From Candidatus Woesearchaeota archaeon (GTDB lineage: Archaea > Nanobdellota > Nanobdellia > Woesearchaeales > JAUUYB01): a DNA stretch of 21,098 bases. The DNA lies in contig JAUUYB010000004.1 of NCBI GenBank assembly GCA_030590605.1, positions 1 to 21,098 of the forward strand, in the 5' to 3' direction. The translations under genes and the position numbers were made by a program. Shown one piece after another: positions 7,337 through 15,534 of the stretch (positions within the stretch are counted from its first letter, which is position 1; the number at the start of each line of letters is the position of its first letter). Below the pieces are notes generated by a model. That model saw nothing but the letters and a program-made list of their open reading frames with translations, was not told where the DNA came from and made no database searches.

Positions 7337-7791
7337 AACGGTCAAAATCATCACGTCAAAGAGGTCATAAGACCCATGGCTATGGCTCCATGAAAAAGAA
7401 CAGAGGAGCAGGCCATAGAGGAGGACGTGGCAACGCAGGATCAGGGAAACGAGGAGATGCAAAGAAAGGAATTTACCTCAAGATTAAGAATTATATGGGA
7501 AAACACGGATTCAAGAAGCATGGTCAACCCACATTCGATATCACCATCAATCTAGGAGAACTCCAGGAGATGGTCCCTACATTCATTAAGAAAGAATACG
7601 CCACACAAAAAGACGGCGTAATCAACATTGATCTCACGAAAGCTAAATTCACCAAACTGTTATCCAAAGGAAAAGTTAACTCAAAACTCATGATTACCGT
7701 CGACAAAGCGACACCTAAATCTATTGAAAAGGTTACAGCGGGTGGCGGGAAAGTAGTAACAAAGATTAATAAAGAGAAAGAAGAAGCATAA
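7333..7791 (+). CDS. rpl15: Large-subunit ribosomal protein uL15
   Basis: A 152-residue uL15. The glycine/basic N-terminal extension is typical (SRQRGHKTHGYGSMKKNRGA, then HRGGRGNAGSGKRGD), as is the motif YLKIKNYMGKHGFKKH, followed by a globular C-terminal domain with TAGGGKV near the end. uL15 is a late-assembly 23S rRNA binder. The start overlaps the uL30 stop (ATGA). SecY follows after five bases. Confidence 0.96.
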   Translation: MKRSKSSRQRGHKTHGYGSMKKNRGAGHRGGRGNAGSGKRGDAKKGIYLKIKNYMGKHGFKKHGQPTFDITINLGELQEMVPTFIKKEYATQKDGVINIDLTKAKFTKLLSKGKVNSKLMITVDKATPKSIEKVTAGGGKVVTKINKEKEEA

Positions 7792-7796
7792 ATACG

Positions 7797-9236
7797 ATGT
7801 CCTTTTTCAAAACGATTTTAATGAACCTGCCGGAAGTGGCCGGTCCGACTCAAAAAAAGCTTTCCTTCAAGGAAAAGCTAAAATGGACAGGTATAATCCT
7901 GGTTCTATTCTTTATTATGGGAGTGATTCCATTATTCGGTCTTGACCCGAATAGCGCACTCAGACAGTTTGAATATCTTTCTATGATCCTAGGAGCCCAG
8001 TTCGGTTCTTTGATGTCGCTTGGTATCGGTCCTATAGTGACCGCATCCATCGTCCTTCAGCTGCTGAACGGTTCAGGTATTGTTAAATTTGACTTGACCA
8101 CTGCAGATGGTAAGCGGAATTTCCAGGGAGTACAAAAGCTCCTTGCTGTGTTTTTCATCATCTTCGAAGCATTTATCTATGTCATGATGGGCGGACTTGT
8201 TCCTGCTGCTCAGTTTGCAGGAACTTCGCTGTGGTTCGAATTAGAGCTGTTGTTAGTATTCCAGCTGATCCTTGGAGGGTTCATTATCCTATTCATGGAC
8301 GAAGTCATCTCTAAATGGGGTTTCGGGTCAGGCATCTCACTCTTTATCGCTGCAGGAGTATCACAATCTTTATTCGTACGTGCCCTCTCTCCTCTCCATA
8401 TCACTGAAGCAGGGGTCGCAAGCGAAGCTTTTATCGGAGCTATTCCTGAACTCATCAGGTCTTTGCTCGTACGAGAGCCGGTTACTGCAGCACTCATGTT
8501 TTTTGCTGTAGTATTCACGATTATTGTGTTTGTGATTGCGGTCTTCACACAGGCCATGAAAATAGAGATCCCCCTCTCTTTCGGACGGGTAAGAGGGCAG
8601 GGAATCAGATGGCCGTTATCCTTCATTTACACTTCTAACATCCCAGTCATTCTCGTGGCAGCGCTTCTGGCGAACATCCAGTTATGGGCGACACTTCTTG
8701 AGAAATGGGGACATCCTTGGCTTGGTACATTCAGCGGGAATACTCCTGCTACTGGCTTTGTCTCATGGGTTACCCCACCGAACCTGGTTGAAGCGATTAT
8801 TACAAAAAGCTTCCAGTTCTTCCCTATGGATAACGGGATTGCAGCAGCGTTCAGACAATCTGATATCATGCATGCGCTTTCGTATATGCTTATCATGATC
8901 ATCGGTGCGACGATTTTCAGCTATTTTTGGGTACAGACTGCAGGGATGGACGCAAAATCACAGGCAAAACAGATTATGTCTTCTGGACTGCAGATCCCTG
9001 GATTCAGGAAGGATCCTCGGGTAATGGAAAGACTTCTACAGAGATATATAGGTCCTCTCACCATCATGGGTGCAGTGACGATTGGTTTCTTGGCTGCACT
9101 CGCTGACGTTACCGGCGCGCTGACAAGCGGCACTGGATTGCTCCTTACCGTAATGATTATATATCGGTTATATGAAGAGATTGCTAAACAGCACATGATG
9201 GACATGAACCCCATGATGCGGAAGTTCATGACTTAA
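7797..9236 (+). CDS. secY: Protein translocase subunit SecY
   Basis: A 479-residue multi-pass membrane protein, the channel-forming subunit of the SecYE-beta translocon. Visible family features: the amphipathic N-terminal helix and TM1 (KEKLKWTGIILVLFFIMGVI), the TM2/plug region ending LGIGPIVTASIVLQLL (about residues 75-90), the MDEVISKWGFGSGISLFI segment (167-184), the cytoplasmic loop RVRGQGIRWPLSFIYTSNIP, and the C-terminal loop GFRKDPRVMERLLQRYI followed by the last two helices. It sits at the end of the spc block as in most archaea. adk, which often follows secY in Euryarchaeota, is absent. Confidence 0.97.
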   Translation: MSFFKTILMNLPEVAGPTQKKLSFKEKLKWTGIILVLFFIMGVIPLFGLDPNSALRQFEYLSMILGAQFGSLMSLGIGPIVTASIVLQLLNGSGIVKFDLTTADGKRNFQGVQKLLAVFFIIFEAFIYVMMGGLVPAAQFAGTSLWFELELLLVFQLILGGFIILFMDEVISKWGFGSGISLFIAAGVSQSLFVRALSPLHITEAGVASEAFIGAIPELIRSLLVREPVTAALMFFAVVFTIIVFVIAVFTQAMKIEIPLSFGRVRGQGIRWPLSFIYTSNIPVILVAALLANIQLWATLLEKWGHPWLGTFSGNTPATGFVSWVTPPNLVEAIITKSFQFFPMDNGIAAAFRQSDIMHALSYMLIMIIGATIFSYFWVQTAGMDAKSQAKQIMSSGLQIPGFRKDPRVMERLLQRYIGPLTIMGAVTIGFLAALADVTGALTSGTGLLLTVMIIYRLYEEIAKQHMMDMNPMMRKFMT

Positions 9237-9242
9237 GGGGAT
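9235..9242 (+). promoter_or_regulatory. Shine-Dalgarno-like AAGGGGAT before the DUF106 gene
   Basis: A purine-rich AAGGGGAT directly follows the secY stop. Its end is seven bases before the AUC at 9250, a normal spacing, but it overlaps the AUA at 9241. This makes the choice between the two non-standard starts uncertain. Confidence 0.45.
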
Positions 9243-10026
9243 AAAAAAAATCGTATTTGAATCGTTTGTAGATCCAATATTCAGACCTCTTGTAAATTTA
9301 CCTCTGATTCTGTCGATCGCTATCATCTCACTTCTGATGTCAGTGATCATCACATTTGTCTACAAATGGATGACTAATCAAAGCCTTATGAAAGACTTGA
9401 AGACTGAGCTTAAGACCCTTCAGAAACAGATGAAAGAGTTAAGGAGCCATCCTGAAAAGATGATGCGTGTCCAAAAGCAGGTCATGGAGACGAACATGAA
9501 GTATATGATGCAGTCATTCAAACCGACACTCATAACTTTCCTTCCGATCATCATAATATTTGGGTGGTTCACCGCTAATCTGGCATATGAGCCATTGCTC
9601 CCGAACCAGGAATTCACTGTTACTGCGAAGATGGTACGGGACGCCGCAGGAAATATCACTCTGACCGTGCCAGAGGGAATTGTTTTGGTTTCTGAAGCAG
9701 ACCAGGATATATTTGATATACCTTCATTCTGGGGATCAAAGAAGATTGCTACCTGGACTTTAGAAGGTGTTCAAGGGACGTATCTCCTCGAATTCGAACA
9801 TGATGAAGTGATCCAGCAAAAAGAGGTTACGATTGATTATACTAAGTATGCAAAGGTGGAGGAGAAGTATAGCAGCGGGATCAAATCTATAAAACTAGGG
9901 AACAATAAAGCTCATCCTTTTAATGATTTCTCGATTTTCGGGTGGAACCCCGGTTGGTTCGCAGTATATATCCTCTTCTCTATTTTCTTCTCTATATCCC
10001 TCAGGAAGTTGATGAAAATTTATTAA
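9241..10026 (+). CDS. DUF106 YidC/EMC3-like membrane insertase with non-canonical start
   Basis: Member of the archaeal DUF106 family, relatives of YidC/Oxa1/EMC3/GET1 that insert membrane proteins. The frame is open from 9238, and the translation from 9241 fits the family from its N-terminus (KKIVFESFVDPIFRPL, TM1 about residues 19-41). A cytoplasmic coiled coil follows (LMKDLKTELKTLQKQMKELR), then KYMMQSFKPTLITFLPIIII and a TM3 near the end (GWFAVYILFSIFFSISLRKL). The first ATG (9337) is residue 33, inside TM1, so it cannot be the true start. Candidates are AUA at 9241 (giving a KKIVF-type N-terminus) or AUC at 9250, seven bases after AAGGGGAT. About 120 residues between TM2 and TM3 form a predicted beta-rich extracytoplasmic insertion. 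The gene is four bases past secY, consistent with a joint role in membrane protein biogenesis. Confidence 0.85.
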   Translation: MKKIVFESFVDPIFRPLVNLPLILSIAIISLLMSVIITFVYKWMTNQSLMKDLKTELKTLQKQMKELRSHPEKMMRVQKQVMETNMKYMMQSFKPTLITFLPIIIIFGWFTANLAYEPLLPNQEFTVTAKMVRDAAGNITLTVPEGIVLVSEADQDIFDIPSFWGSKKIATWTLEGVQGTYLLEFEHDEVIQQKEVTIDYTKYAKVEEKYSSGIKSIKLGNNKAHPFNDFSIFGWNPGWFAVYILFSIFFSISLRKLMKIY

Positions 10027-10259
10027 AAATCCACAATACTATACTTCCATTTGAAATCAAGGGGTTATCAACAAGTTATACTTAAAATCTTCTCGACAGA
10101 CCCAGAAATAGCCAAATTTAGTGTATTTCCACAGGAAACCAAGGAGTGCCCCATACAATAACCTCTAGATTCTGATGATTCCATTTAAAAATGAAAGTAT
10201 TTAAATATAAGTAGTGATTTATAACTGTTTATAAAGAATTTATCACCGGGGGGCAAAAA
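10027..10259 (+). promoter_or_regulatory. tbp: Intergenic region and promoter of the TBP gene
   Basis: A 233-nt non-coding stretch. Two TATA-like boxes are visible: TTTAAATA at 10200-10207, predicting a transcript start near 10229 with a leader of about 30 nt, and TTTATAAA at 10228-10235, predicting a nearly leaderless transcript. A G6 run (10248-10253) before the ATG could act as a weak Shine-Dalgarno, favouring the upstream box. The upstream part (10027-10180) shows no gene, tRNA or convincing RNA structure. A TTTCC-ACA-GGAAA mini-hairpin near 10130 is too small to interpret. Confidence 0.55.
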
Positions 10260-10805
10260 ATGGCTAAAACTGATATAAGAATCGTAAATATCGTAGTTTC
10301 AACCTCATTAGAGCATGACATACCACTAGAAAAGATGGCTGCGACCCTTTCTAATACTGAATACAACCCAGAACAGTTTCCTGGGCTTGTAATAAGGATA
10401 AAAGAACCAAAAACGTCTGCGTTAATCTTCAGTTCAGGCAAAGTGGTTTGCACTGGAGCAAAGACTATAGAAGAGGTAGCGTTATCACTTCAAAAAATCA
10501 TCAAAAGCCTCCAGAAACTCAATATCAAGATCAAGGTAACTCCTGTTCTCGCAATACAGAACATAGTCGCTTCAGGAAGCGTAGGGATGGATCTGAATCT
10601 GAACACCCTAGCCATGAAACTTGACAACACCGAATATGAACCTGAGCAGTTCCCTGGACTGGTATACAAATTGAAAGCGGCAAAAGCCACATTCCTCCTG
10701 TTCTCTAACGGGAAGATTGTCTGCACAGGGACAAAGAGCGAAGAGGAAGTACATATTGCGCTCGAGATGCTTGTCGTGAATCTCAAGAAAGTTGGTGTGA
10801 AATAA
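10260..10805 (+). CDS. tbp: TATA-box-binding protein (TBP)
   Basis: A 181-residue general transcription factor that bends promoter DNA at the TATA box and recruits TFB and RNA polymerase. The two-fold saddle repeat is obvious: YNPEQFPGLV (35-44) and FSSGKVVCTGAK (56-67) in the first half, YEPEQFPGLV (126-135) and FSNGKIVCTGTK (148-159) in the second. Each half starts with an IQNIVA/IVNIVV-type strand. The C-terminus ends in KKVGVK without the acidic tail many archaeal TBPs carry. It has its own promoter and is separate from the ribosomal operon. There is no feedback site that I can identify apart from the TATA boxes themselves. Confidence 0.97.
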   Translation: MAKTDIRIVNIVVSTSLEHDIPLEKMAATLSNTEYNPEQFPGLVIRIKEPKTSALIFSSGKVVCTGAKTIEEVALSLQKIIKSLQKLNIKIKVTPVLAIQNIVASGSVGMDLNLNTLAMKLDNTEYEPEQFPGLVYKLKAAKATFLLFSNGKIVCTGTKSEEEVHIALEMLVVNLKKVGVK

Positions 10806-10909
10806 TCCCACCCTTCTTAAACCTAAAAATCGTAGCGTTAGCTCTTTTTCCACTGGACAACCTGGAAGACAAGGTTTAAGAATCAAACGCATATTAGTAA
10901 AAAAAGACG
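10806..10909 (+). promoter_or_regulatory. mcm: TBP-MCM intergenic region with MCM promoter
   Basis: A TTTAAG box at 10875-10880 lies 30-35 bases before the MCM ATG, so the transcript would start within a few bases of the start codon. No Shine-Dalgarno is seen, consistent with leaderless translation. A GCTCTTTTTCC stretch near 10840-10850 may end TBP transcription. Confidence 0.5.
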
Positions 10910-12949
10910 ATGGAATCCGAAAAATCTGCACTGGAAACGACTACTCTGATCCAGAAGTTCCAGGAATTTTTCGAGAGGAATTATGAACCTGATCTTCTTG
11001 AAGCAGTAAGGAAAGGTCAAAACTATTTCTACATTGATTTCATGAAACTTTCGAAGTTTGACCCTGAACTCTCAGAACTCCTGCTAGAAGAGCCTGAAGA
11101 GGTATTGAAAGCTGCAGAGATGAGTCTGGATGGATTCGATCTCCCTAATAGGCCGGATACTATCACCATCCGAGTTATGCACTTACCCAAAAGCCAGAAA
11201 GTGATGATCCGTCATCTAAGGAGCAAACATCTAGGGCAACTCATCATGATCGAAGGGATTGTCAGACAGAAATCAGATGTCCGACCACAAGTCACTTCTT
11301 CAAGATTTGAATGCCCAAGCTGTGGAAATATCATCCCTGTTCTCCAGATCGATACGAAATTCATCGAACCGAGCAGATGTGGATGCGGCAGGAAAGGGAA
11401 ATTCAAGATGATCTCAAAAGAGCTTATGGACGTTCAAAGCCTGACACTTGAGGAAGTACCAGAAGATCTTGAAGGAGGGGCTCAGCCAAAACGGATGAAG
11501 ATCTTCCTGAAAAATGATCTGGTAAGCCCACTTTCAGAAGTTAAGACCAACCCAGGTAAACAAGTCATCGTCGTAGGTGCGATGAAAGAGATCCCGATTA
11601 CCTTAAGGACTGGTGGCCAAAGCACCAGATTCGACCTTATCATAGATGCGAATTCAGTAGACACAGATCAAATGGATTTCTCTGACCTCAAGATATCCCC
11701 AGAGGATGAAGAAAAGATAAAAGAGATCGCACAGGACCCTCAAAGCTATGAAAAGATCATCGAATCTCTCATCCCATCTATCTATGGCCATACCCATATC
11801 AAAGAAGCGCTTGTCCTCATGTTGATGGGAGGGGTCAGGAAGGAACGGGATGATGGAGTGGTCACGAGAGGGGATATCCATGTCCTGTTGATAGGAGACC
11901 CTGGATCAGGTAAATCTATGATGTTGAAACGGATAAATGTGATTGCACCTAAATCTAGGTTCATTTCTGGAAAAGGCGCCTCAGGAGCAGGACTTACAGC
12001 GACAGTAGTAAAGGATGAATTCCTTGGGGGGTGGTCTCTCGAAGCAGGAGCGCTTGTTCTTGCACACAAAGGGCTTTGTGCAATTGACGAACTGGATAAG
12101 ATGACCAAGGAAGACACTGCTGCTATGCATGAAGCACTTGAAGGTCAGACTGTGACCATTTCAAAAGCGTCAGTACAGGCCACACTCCGATGCGAAACCA
12201 CGGTTCTCGCTGCAGCGAACCCTAAATATGGTCGGTTCGATTCCTACTTGACTATCGCAGAACAGATAACTCTGCCATCGACCTTGATTAACCGATTCGA
12301 TCTGATATTCCCGATTAAGGATCTCCCTGATGAGACTAAAGACGCGAAGATGGCTGAGTTCGTCCTGAACTTGCATCAGAATATCTTCATTGAAGAACCA
12401 GAATTTGATACTGTGTTTCTGAGGAAGTACTTCGCGTACGCGAAACGACACATCAAACCTAAACTGACAGAAGCGGCTATCAAAGAGATCAAAAAATATT
12501 ATCTGCATATGAGGGGGGCAGGAAATGCGGAAGGAGGAAAGAAAGCGATTCCGATATCCGCACGACAGCTTGAAGGCCTCATCCGGCTGTCAGAAGCGGT
12601 CGCTAAAGTACGGCTATCACAGACTGTAAGTAAGAACGATGCGATGCGTGCAGTACAGCTTCTGGATAGCTGCATGCGACTGATCGCTTTTGATGAAGAG
12701 ACCGGAACTTTCGATATCGACATGGTAGCGACAGGTATGAAATCTTCACAGCGGAATAAGATTGTGTTGGTGAAAGAGATTATCGCTGAACTTGAGGAGA
12801 AGATCGGTAAGGTCATCCCGATTGAAGATGTTACCAAGCTTGCAGAAGAACGAGAGATGCAGTCAAACGAGGTTGAAGAGGTCATCGAAAAGCTGCGTAG
12901 GACCGGCGACATCTTCGAACCGAAAAGGGGTTTCATCAGCAGGATTTGA
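10910..12949 (+). CDS. mcm: Replicative DNA helicase MCM
   Basis: A 679-residue archaeal MCM, the hexameric 3'-5' helicase at the fork. The N-terminal domain has a zinc site of CxxC...CxC form (C135, C138, C157, C159) and an OB fold. The AAA+ core shows Walker A GDPGSGKS (329-336), Walker B LCAIDE (389-394), sensor 1 at AAANP (434-438), the arginine finger in NRFD (R462) and sensor 2 in ARQLEG (551-556). The region from about 610 to the end is the C-terminal winged helix. All catalytic residues are present and the length is normal. It is a single-copy type gene with its own promoter, downstream of TBP and upstream of the surface-protein block. Confidence 0.98.
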   Translation: MESEKSALETTTLIQKFQEFFERNYEPDLLEAVRKGQNYFYIDFMKLSKFDPELSELLLEEPEEVLKAAEMSLDGFDLPNRPDTITIRVMHLPKSQKVMIRHLRSKHLGQLIMIEGIVRQKSDVRPQVTSSRFECPSCGNIIPVLQIDTKFIEPSRCGCGRKGKFKMISKELMDVQSLTLEEVPEDLEGGAQPKRMKIFLKNDLVSPLSEVKTNPGKQVIVVGAMKEIPITLRTGGQSTRFDLIIDANSVDTDQMDFSDLKISPEDEEKIKEIAQDPQSYEKIIESLIPSIYGHTHIKEALVLMLMGGVRKERDDGVVTRGDIHVLLIGDPGSGKSMMLKRINVIAPKSRFISGKGASGAGLTATVVKDEFLGGWSLEAGALVLAHKGLCAIDELDKMTKEDTAAMHEALEGQTVTISKASVQATLRCETTVLAAANPKYGRFDSYLTIAEQITLPSTLINRFDLIFPIKDLPDETKDAKMAEFVLNLHQNIFIEEPEFDTVFLRKYFAYAKRHIKPKLTEAAIKEIKKYYLHMRGAGNAEGGKKAIPISARQLEGLIRLSEAVAKVRLSQTVSKNDAMRAVQLLDSCMRLIAFDEETGTFDIDMVATGMKSSQRNKIVLVKEIIAELEEKIGKVIPIEDVTKLAEEREMQSNEVEEVIEKLRRTGDIFEPKRGFISRI

Positions 12950-13052
12950 TTCTCGACCCAAAACAATTATATACTATTATTTCTAATATTCTATCTATTA
13001 AGTAATTAAATAACTAATACAATAATAAAAATAATATTAATTTTAATAGTAA
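12950..13052 (+). promoter_or_regulatory. AT-rich MCM-AbrB intergenic region and promoter
   Basis: About 100 nt of very AT-rich DNA without a gene. The first half is T-rich (TTATTTCTAATATTC), resembling an archaeal U-rich termination zone for MCM. The second half has TATA-like sequence (AAATAATATTAAT, about 13028-13041) roughly 15-28 bases upstream of the ATG at 13053. No Shine-Dalgarno is present, suggesting a short-leader or leaderless transcript. The exact TATA box cannot be chosen because of the AT content. Confidence 0.45.
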
Positions 13053-13220
13053 ATGCCAAAAGACGTCCGTGTCCAAAAGACACCTAACAATCAATTTATC
13101 TTGACTATTCCTAAAGCTCTTGCCGACGCTATGGACATAGAGAAAGGTAGCGTGATTTCGTTCAGTATTTCCGGAAAAGATGAACTCCTATTAAAGATCA
13201 CAAATGAAAAAAAGAGGTAA
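13053..13220 (+). CDS. Small AbrB/SpoVT-type DNA-binding protein (55 aa)
   Basis: A complete short frame reads MPKDVRVQKTPNNQFILTIP, then KALADAMDIEKGSVISFSIS, then GKDELLLKITNEKKR. The FxLTIPKALADAMDIEKGSVISFSI pattern is the swapped-hairpin AbrB domain (IPK, a helix, then hydrophobic residue-x-KGS/D before the next strand), as in AbrB, SpoVT and MazE-type proteins. These act as dimers on AT-rich DNA. No toxin (PIN, RelE, MazF) follows. Instead its last 17 bases overlap the start of the 776-aa surface protein, so the two are probably co-transcribed, and it may regulate this operon. That role is inference; the domain call is fairly secure. Confidence 0.8.
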   Translation: MPKDVRVQKTPNNQFILTIPKALADAMDIEKGSVISFSISGKDELLLKITNEKKR

Positions 13221-15534
13221 AAAAGGACAGATAACCCTGTTCCTGCTCATAAGCGTATTGATTCTCCTCCTAGTGATGGTGATCTTATTCCTTTTCTTCA
13301 GGAAAGGAGAGATCGAAGGGGAAGGGGAAGTGAAAGATAAGACACAGATCGTCTATGATAGCCAAGAGATTGAACTGGTGAAATATGTCCAAGCCTGCCT
13401 AAACCCTATATCCCTCCGCGCACTCGAGATAGTGCGGCTTCAGGGAGGATACATAGACCCCCCCACAGGCGTCCCCACTATAGATGTTGTAGACCAGACA
13501 CATTTCCATTACGTGACTGAAGAAAATGGTATGAAAGTGGTAAGACAAGATTTGACTGGAACGCAGAAAAACACTGTACCTTATTGGATAACCCCAGATA
13601 ATCAAGTGATTATACCTAAAGTCGATGAAGAGATCAAACGTTACATAGAAGAGAATATTATAGATTGCGTTGGTGATTTCGCTCCGTTTCGTGAACGGGG
13701 GTTTACACCGACCGTAGGCACCCCCACAGCAACAGTGACTCTTGGAGAACAAGTGCTTATTGAACTTAACTTCCCGATCAGGATGTCTCGATCAGACATT
13801 GACTATACCACTGAAGATTTCTTCCTGAAGATACCTATAAACTGGGATTTATTGCAAGATATGGCTATGACTATCGTTGTGAATGAGATACTATTCAACT
13901 TCTTAGAAAAAAACACTGTCGAAGTAATAAGCAGGTATGCGAGTGTAGACGAAAACTCGCTCCCACCTTTATCTGGATCAAGGCAGGATTGTGATGAGGT
14001 AACTTGGGAAAAACCTGAAGTAAAAGAGGATTTAAAAGAGTTAATCGAGGTCAATTGGCATCACTTACATATCAACAACACACGATTCTACAGACAAATC
14101 CGTACTGACCCTATAGATCAAGGATTCTATGATTCATTCATCTTACCAATCTGGGATAAACAAGCACCGCTTCTTATGGTCGATTTCAAATATAACCCAG
14201 AATGGGATTTTGATTTTGATATATTCCCTTCACAAGGCAATACTATCAAACCCCACTACACTCGTTCATCAAATCCGATTATCGGCGCATTTTGTCATGT
14301 AGAATATGAATTCTATTACGATGTCCGTTATCCAACGCTTGTTAAAATCAATGATTTAGAATCCGCCTCGATTAACTGGAACTCAAACCTGTTTTTTCCT
14401 TATGACGGATATGAGTTCTGGTTTCCTATAGACACTTATGTATGTGGGAATAATAAGAGAAAATGTGTTGATGTTGAATGGGTAGAGACAGATATGGATG
14501 CGGCCGGCGCAATACTTCCTCCGACATATTTCTGTGAAATGTGGAACCGGAAAAGTAAGAACCAAACCATATTAATCAAAGATAAATATAGTGGACTCCC
14601 AGTCGAGAAAGCAAGTATCGACTATCGTTGCGGCAACAACATGGACCTTTGTTATATGGGTACTACAAATTCTTCAGGTATGATGATGGAAGAATTCCCA
14701 CAGTGCGATAACGGAGAGATCATCGTAACGAAAACCAGATATATGTCAAATTATCACACACATTCTATTTCCCCCACCACAGGTGAACAGACTATTGAAC
14801 TTGATTTAGAACCATACAAGCCAATCAATGTATCAATCCTTCTCTACGGTGTCAAGGGGTATGCGTATCAGATTCATAACACCTCAAATCATGGAACCCC
14901 TAATTATGATCCAAGTCTGTTCGCGCGACCATTCGACAGAGAAACCGCAATGCTCAGATTCTCAGATGATGTCGAATATTCCGCCATGTTACTCTACCCT
15001 GAAAACATCACAGTGAACCTCAGTTCTGCCACATATATCACTCATATCATGATTACAGGCAATATTACCGCCGTTCCTTATACTATCCAATTTCGAGGGA
15101 CTACCGAGACCTTTATTGATACTATAAACGGGACTGGTGGGTCTGGCGTTTTTACTGGAGAGTACCTAGTATATTCTGAGACAGACAGGATAGAAAACAT
15201 TCCTGATCTTACAGATATCCAGAATATGACATTCCATCTGCTCCCTGACTATTTTGCATTGTCTTCACTCACAGCAAGAGATGTACATGATTCTCAGTTC
15301 AATAGCGATAAGGATATATCTGTCGAGATCCTTGAGAAGTACAATGTGATAGGGGTTCTTCCGACGACACCGGCAACTCTTATCTGTGATAATATGAATG
15401 TGACATATTGGGAAGTGAGTGGAAGGATATTTGAGGAATATGATAAGGATTTGGTATATGATTGTATAAATGTGACAGATATGGACATACCTTATGCAAC
15501 TTGGAACCAATGGTTCGGAACAACCTACGAATGA
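13204..15534 (+). CDS. Large surface protein with pilin-like N-terminus (776 aa)
   Basis: The start is KKRGKKGQITLFLLISVLIL, with hydrophobic residues to about 32. The KKGQ followed by a long hydrophobic stretch resembles archaeal class III/type IV pilin-like signal peptides, though the usual acidic +5 residue is missing. The rest is extracytoplasmic. An early segment with ACLNPISLRALEIVRLQGGY (64-83) and PYWITPDN resembles uncharacterised large proteins I associate with DPANN genomes. Residues about 450-535 (ILIKDKYSGLPVEKASIDYR, TNSSGMMMEEFPQC) look like a carboxypeptidase-regulatory-like beta domain. Thirteen or so N-x-S/T sequons occur, mostly in the C-terminal half, along with scattered Cys pairs. 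It overlaps the AbrB-like gene upstream and is ATGA-coupled to the next gene. No enzyme motif seen. A structural or adhesive role is inferred. Confidence 0.8.
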   Translation: MKKRGKKGQITLFLLISVLILLLVMVILFLFFRKGEIEGEGEVKDKTQIVYDSQEIELVKYVQACLNPISLRALEIVRLQGGYIDPPTGVPTIDVVDQTHFHYVTEENGMKVVRQDLTGTQKNTVPYWITPDNQVIIPKVDEEIKRYIEENIIDCVGDFAPFRERGFTPTVGTPTATVTLGEQVLIELNFPIRMSRSDIDYTTEDFFLKIPINWDLLQDMAMTIVVNEILFNFLEKNTVEVISRYASVDENSLPPLSGSRQDCDEVTWEKPEVKEDLKELIEVNWHHLHINNTRFYRQIRTDPIDQGFYDSFILPIWDKQAPLLMVDFKYNPEWDFDFDIFPSQGNTIKPHYTRSSNPIIGAFCHVEYEFYYDVRYPTLVKINDLESASINWNSNLFFPYDGYEFWFPIDTYVCGNNKRKCVDVEWVETDMDAAGAILPPTYFCEMWNRKSKNQTILIKDKYSGLPVEKASIDYRCGNNMDLCYMGTTNSSGMMMEEFPQCDNGEIIVTKTRYMSNYHTHSISPTTGEQTIELDLEPYKPINVSILLYGVKGYAYQIHNTSNHGTPNYDPSLFARPFDRETAMLRFSDDVEYSAMLLYPENITVNLSSATYITHIMITGNITAVPYTIQFRGTTETFIDTINGTGGSGVFTGEYLVYSETDRIENIPDLTDIQNMTFHLLPDYFALSSLTARDVHDSQFNSDKDISVEILEKYNVIGVLPTTPATLICDNMNVTYWEVSGRIFEEYDKDLVYDCINVTDMDIPYATWNQWFGTTYE

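Noticed and set aside
10171..10180. CTGATGA resembling a C/D box RNA C box
   Set aside because: No paired D box, C' or D' boxes at suitable spacing were found, so a guide RNA is not supported.
12499..12966. Minus-strand open frame at the end of MCM
   Set aside because: It is fully antisense to the MCM AAA+ and winged-helix coding sequence, Ser-rich by codon mirroring, and has no promoter or homologous motif.
13053..13220. AbrB-like protein as an antitoxin
   Set aside because: No toxin-like gene is adjacent; the next gene is a large exported protein.
13458..13464. C7 run inside the 776-aa surface gene as a phase-variation site
   Set aside because: Seven bases is short for programmed slippage, and it encodes an ordinary Pro-Pro in an intact frame.
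15462..15530. Upstream in-frame ATG of the 643-aa gene as its start
   Set aside because: It would place 23 polar residues before a good signal peptide and create a 73-nt overlap, whereas ATG 15531 gives a standard ATGA junction.
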